From contig SMXK01000145.1 of NCBI GenBank assembly GCA_004356265.1, positions 1-7,514 of the forward strand: a stretch of DNA of 7,514 nt, read 5' to 3'. Under the pieces are notes generated by a model that had not been told where the DNA came from, ran no database searches, and was given only the letters and a program-made list of their open reading frames with translations. The stretch is from Bacteroidota bacterium. Its GTDB lineage: Bacteria; Bacteroidota; Rhodothermia; Rhodothermales; UBA10348. This document shows, piece after piece, positions 5,958-7,514 of this stretch. Made by a program: the position numbers and the translations under genes. Position 1 is the stretch's first letter. Each line of letters starts with the position of its first letter.

Positions 5958-7514
5958 TTACCTGAGTGTCAGAATAATTTCACTGCCCGCAGCGGCACCG
6001 TTTCGTGCTGACTGCCGAATCACTCTTCCACTACCAATAAATTGGGTCTTAAAGCCGCGGGAGGCTAAAATCACCGCCGCATCGCGCGCTCCCATTCCTG
6101 TCACATCCGGAACACCGGACAATTCGAAGGTCTCATAAACCGCGGGCTGATTTTTGTCATCGTCACGCTGACCGCGGGGGCCGTCTGCAAACATTTCTTC
6201 TGGCTGTGTCCGGTGAACATCCGGCATCGTAGCCATCCATCTGTCTACTATCCTCTGGAAAACAGGCGCTGCGGTCTGACCGCCGTAGATGCTTGACTTC
6301 GGTTCATCCATCAACACGATCATCGCGATTTTCGGATCATCTATTGGAAAGAAACCGACAAACGATGCACGGTATTTCCCTGGTATATACCTGCCGTTCA
6401 GTGCTTTTTTTGCAGTTCCTGTTTTTCCTGCCACTCGAATTCCGTCAACCTGTGCTTTTTCGGCGGTCCCGTTGAGAATAACCTGTTCAAATGCCGGCAT
6501 CAGAATGCGGGCGGTTTCTCCAGAAAACACTTGGCGTACGGGGGCGGTCTGCACGCTCCAGGTGTTGGCACCAGAGTGGTCGAATCGTTCGGATACGATA
6601 TGCGGCCTGACCAGCATTCCTCCGTTGGCCAATGCGCTATACGCCATTAATATCTGAAGAGCCGTAACGTCAACACCGTACCCCCTTGACATGGACGATG
6701 CCGTTGAGCCCGACCAGATGTTCGGTCTTCTAAGTGTGCCGGCTACTTCACCTGGAAGATCGATTCCGGATTTCTGCCCGAATCCAAAGGCGCGAGCGTA
6801 CTGAAAAAATGCACCCCGGTCCAACCTGAGCGACAATTGAGCGAATCCAATATTGCTTGAACGAGAAATCACCTCGATGAACGGAATACTTCCGTAACCA
6901 TGCGTATCACTCACAGGCCATCCGGCTATTCGCGCGTGTCCATTTCCAGTATGAAAAGTGTCGGTCATCGCGACAACACCGGTTTCAATAGCGGTCACCG
7001 CAGCTACTAATTTAAATGTGGATCCCGGTTCGAACTGATTTACGATAGAGGCATTTTTTCTGAATTCGATCGGGACAGCTGCTGGCCGGTGGATGTCGAA
7101 GGTCGGAACGTTGGCCATTCCCTGGATTGCTCCAGTAAACGGGTCCACTGCTATGGCTACAGCCCATTTTGCACCAGTGTTCGAAGCTCCGCGCGCCAGT
7201 TCCTCTTCCATTATCGTTTGCCGGACAATATCAATAGTCAGCTTGACCGACTCTCCGTGCTGCGCTTCGATTGTTCTGCCACCGGGAAGCATTTTCCTGA
7301 AACCACGACGATCTTTAATTGCCGCCCTGCGACCTGCGGTTCCTGCCAGATATTTATCGTACTGTTTTTCGATACCGTCCAGGCCTTTCATGTCCACATC
7401 TACATAGCCGCGTATATGAGAAGCCGTCTTTCCGTAGTTGTAATTACGGGAAAACTCCCTCACAACCCGCGCGCCGGGTATTTCATTCACACTGGCTGCC
7501 ACATCACTCGACAG
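5958..7514 (-). CDS. ftsI: FtsI (PBP3-type class B penicillin-binding protein) with C-terminal PASTA domain; 5' end outside window
   Basis: FtsI is the septal D,D-transpeptidase that cross-links stem peptides in the periplasm and pairs with FtsW. The visible 518 residues are open to the window edge; the cytoplasmic tail, single membrane anchor and start of the dimerisation domain are missing. Counting from the edge, the N-terminal part includes GYVDVD and GLDGIEKQYD (about 36-53), a standard class B PBP segment. The transpeptidase has all three motifs: STFK at 165-168 with the acyl-enzyme serine S165, SSN at 219-221, and KTGT at 364-367. After a charged linker (about 430-465), residues 467-518 form one PASTA domain, beginning VPDVTGMGARDA and ending at the stop, as in SpoVD-like and Bacteroidota FtsI proteins. 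Position directly before murE identifies it as FtsI and not the elongation PBP2. The stop at 5960-5958 is 22 nt before the proposed murE start. Confidence 0.94.
   Translation of the reverse strand: MSSDVAASVNEIPGARVVREFSRNYNYGKTASHIRGYVDVDMKGLDGIEKQYDKYLAGTAGRRAAIKDRRGFRKMLPGGRTIEAQHGESVKLTIDIVRQTIMEEELARGASNTGAKWAVAIAVDPFTGAIQGMANVPTFDIHRPAAVPIEFRKNASIVNQFEPGSTFKLVAAVTAIETGVVAMTDTFHTGNGHARIAGWPVSDTHGYGSIPFIEVISRSSNIGFAQLSLRLDRGAFFQYARAFGFGQKSGIDLPGEVAGTLRRPNIWSGSTASSMSRGYGVDVTALQILMAYSALANGGMLVRPHIVSERFDHSGANTWSVQTAPVRQVFSGETARILMPAFEQVILNGTAEKAQVDGIRVAGKTGTAKKALNGRYIPGKYRASFVGFFPIDDPKIAMIVLMDEPKSSIYGGQTAAPVFQRIVDRWMATMPDVHRTQPEEMFADGPRGQRDDDKNQPAVYETFELSGVPDVTGMGARDAAVILASRGFKTQFIGSGRVIRQSARNGAAAGSEIILTLR

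Larger units (their letters stand above)
1..7514 (-). other. dcw cluster segment, probable single operon (ftsI-murE-mraY-murD-ftsW-murG)
   Basis: Six co-directional genes for lipid II synthesis and septal peptidoglycan assembly follow each other with gaps of 22, 3, 16 and 10 nt and then a 4-nt overlap. No gap is large enough for a convincing promoter or terminator, so co-transcription from a promoter upstream of the window (normally near mraZ/rsmH) is the simplest reading. In other bacteria the cluster usually continues with murC, ftsQ, ftsA and ftsZ after murG, which would lie beyond position 1. The order, with no murF between murE and mraY, is that of Bacteroidota and relatives. The operon is inferred from spacing and orientation only. 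Confidence 0.9.

Noticed and set aside
5958..7514. Elongation PBP2 (MrdA) instead of FtsI
   Set aside because: The position immediately before murE in a dcw cluster and the C-terminal PASTA domain fit FtsI; mrdA normally lies next to rodA.
1..7514. A hidden novel system, mobile element, CRISPR array, RNA gene, internal promoter or terminator
   Set aside because: Nearly every base belongs to six well-known cell wall genes. The largest gap is 22 nt, and I saw no direct repeat array, hairpin followed by a T run, or tRNA-like segment.

Overview
The window is a compact stretch of a division and cell wall (dcw) cluster. All genes lie on the minus strand and should be read from position 7514 down to 1: ftsI (5' end outside the window), murE, mraY, murD, ftsW, murG (3' end outside the window). 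Almost every base is coding. The gaps between genes are 22, 3, 16 and 10 nt, followed by a 4-nt ATGA overlap, so one polycistronic transcript is very likely. I see no gene on the plus strand, no RNA gene, no mobile element, no CRISPR array, no clear promoter and no terminator.

The genes form one pathway. MurD adds D-Glu and MurE adds meso-diaminopimelate to the cytoplasmic UDP-MurNAc peptide. MraY moves the phospho-MurNAc-pentapeptide onto undecaprenyl phosphate (lipid I), and MurG adds GlcNAc (lipid II). FtsW polymerises the glycan at the septum and its partner FtsI cross-links the peptides. The pentapeptide step (MurF) is not encoded between murE and mraY, where Proteobacteria such as E. 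coli carry murF.

The likely host is a Gram-negative bacterium of the Bacteroidota/Rhodothermota/Balneolota (FCB) group, of moderate G+C (about half by eye). Reasons: an ftsI-murE-mraY-murD-ftsW-murG order without murF, an FtsI with a C-terminal PASTA domain, a Bacteroidota-like MraY N terminus, and a MurE with the meso-DAP-type DNPR motif. This placement is inference from gene order and remembered family features, not from a search.

The window is ordinary core genome and I did not find a new system. The main points worth a second look are the starts. MurE has no in-frame ATG, GTG or TTG that preserves its N-terminal domain and appears to start at CTG behind a good Shine-Dalgarno sequence. 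MurD has no in-frame ATG and must use TTG or GTG. FtsW carries Asp in place of the usual Glu in its QPSE motif.
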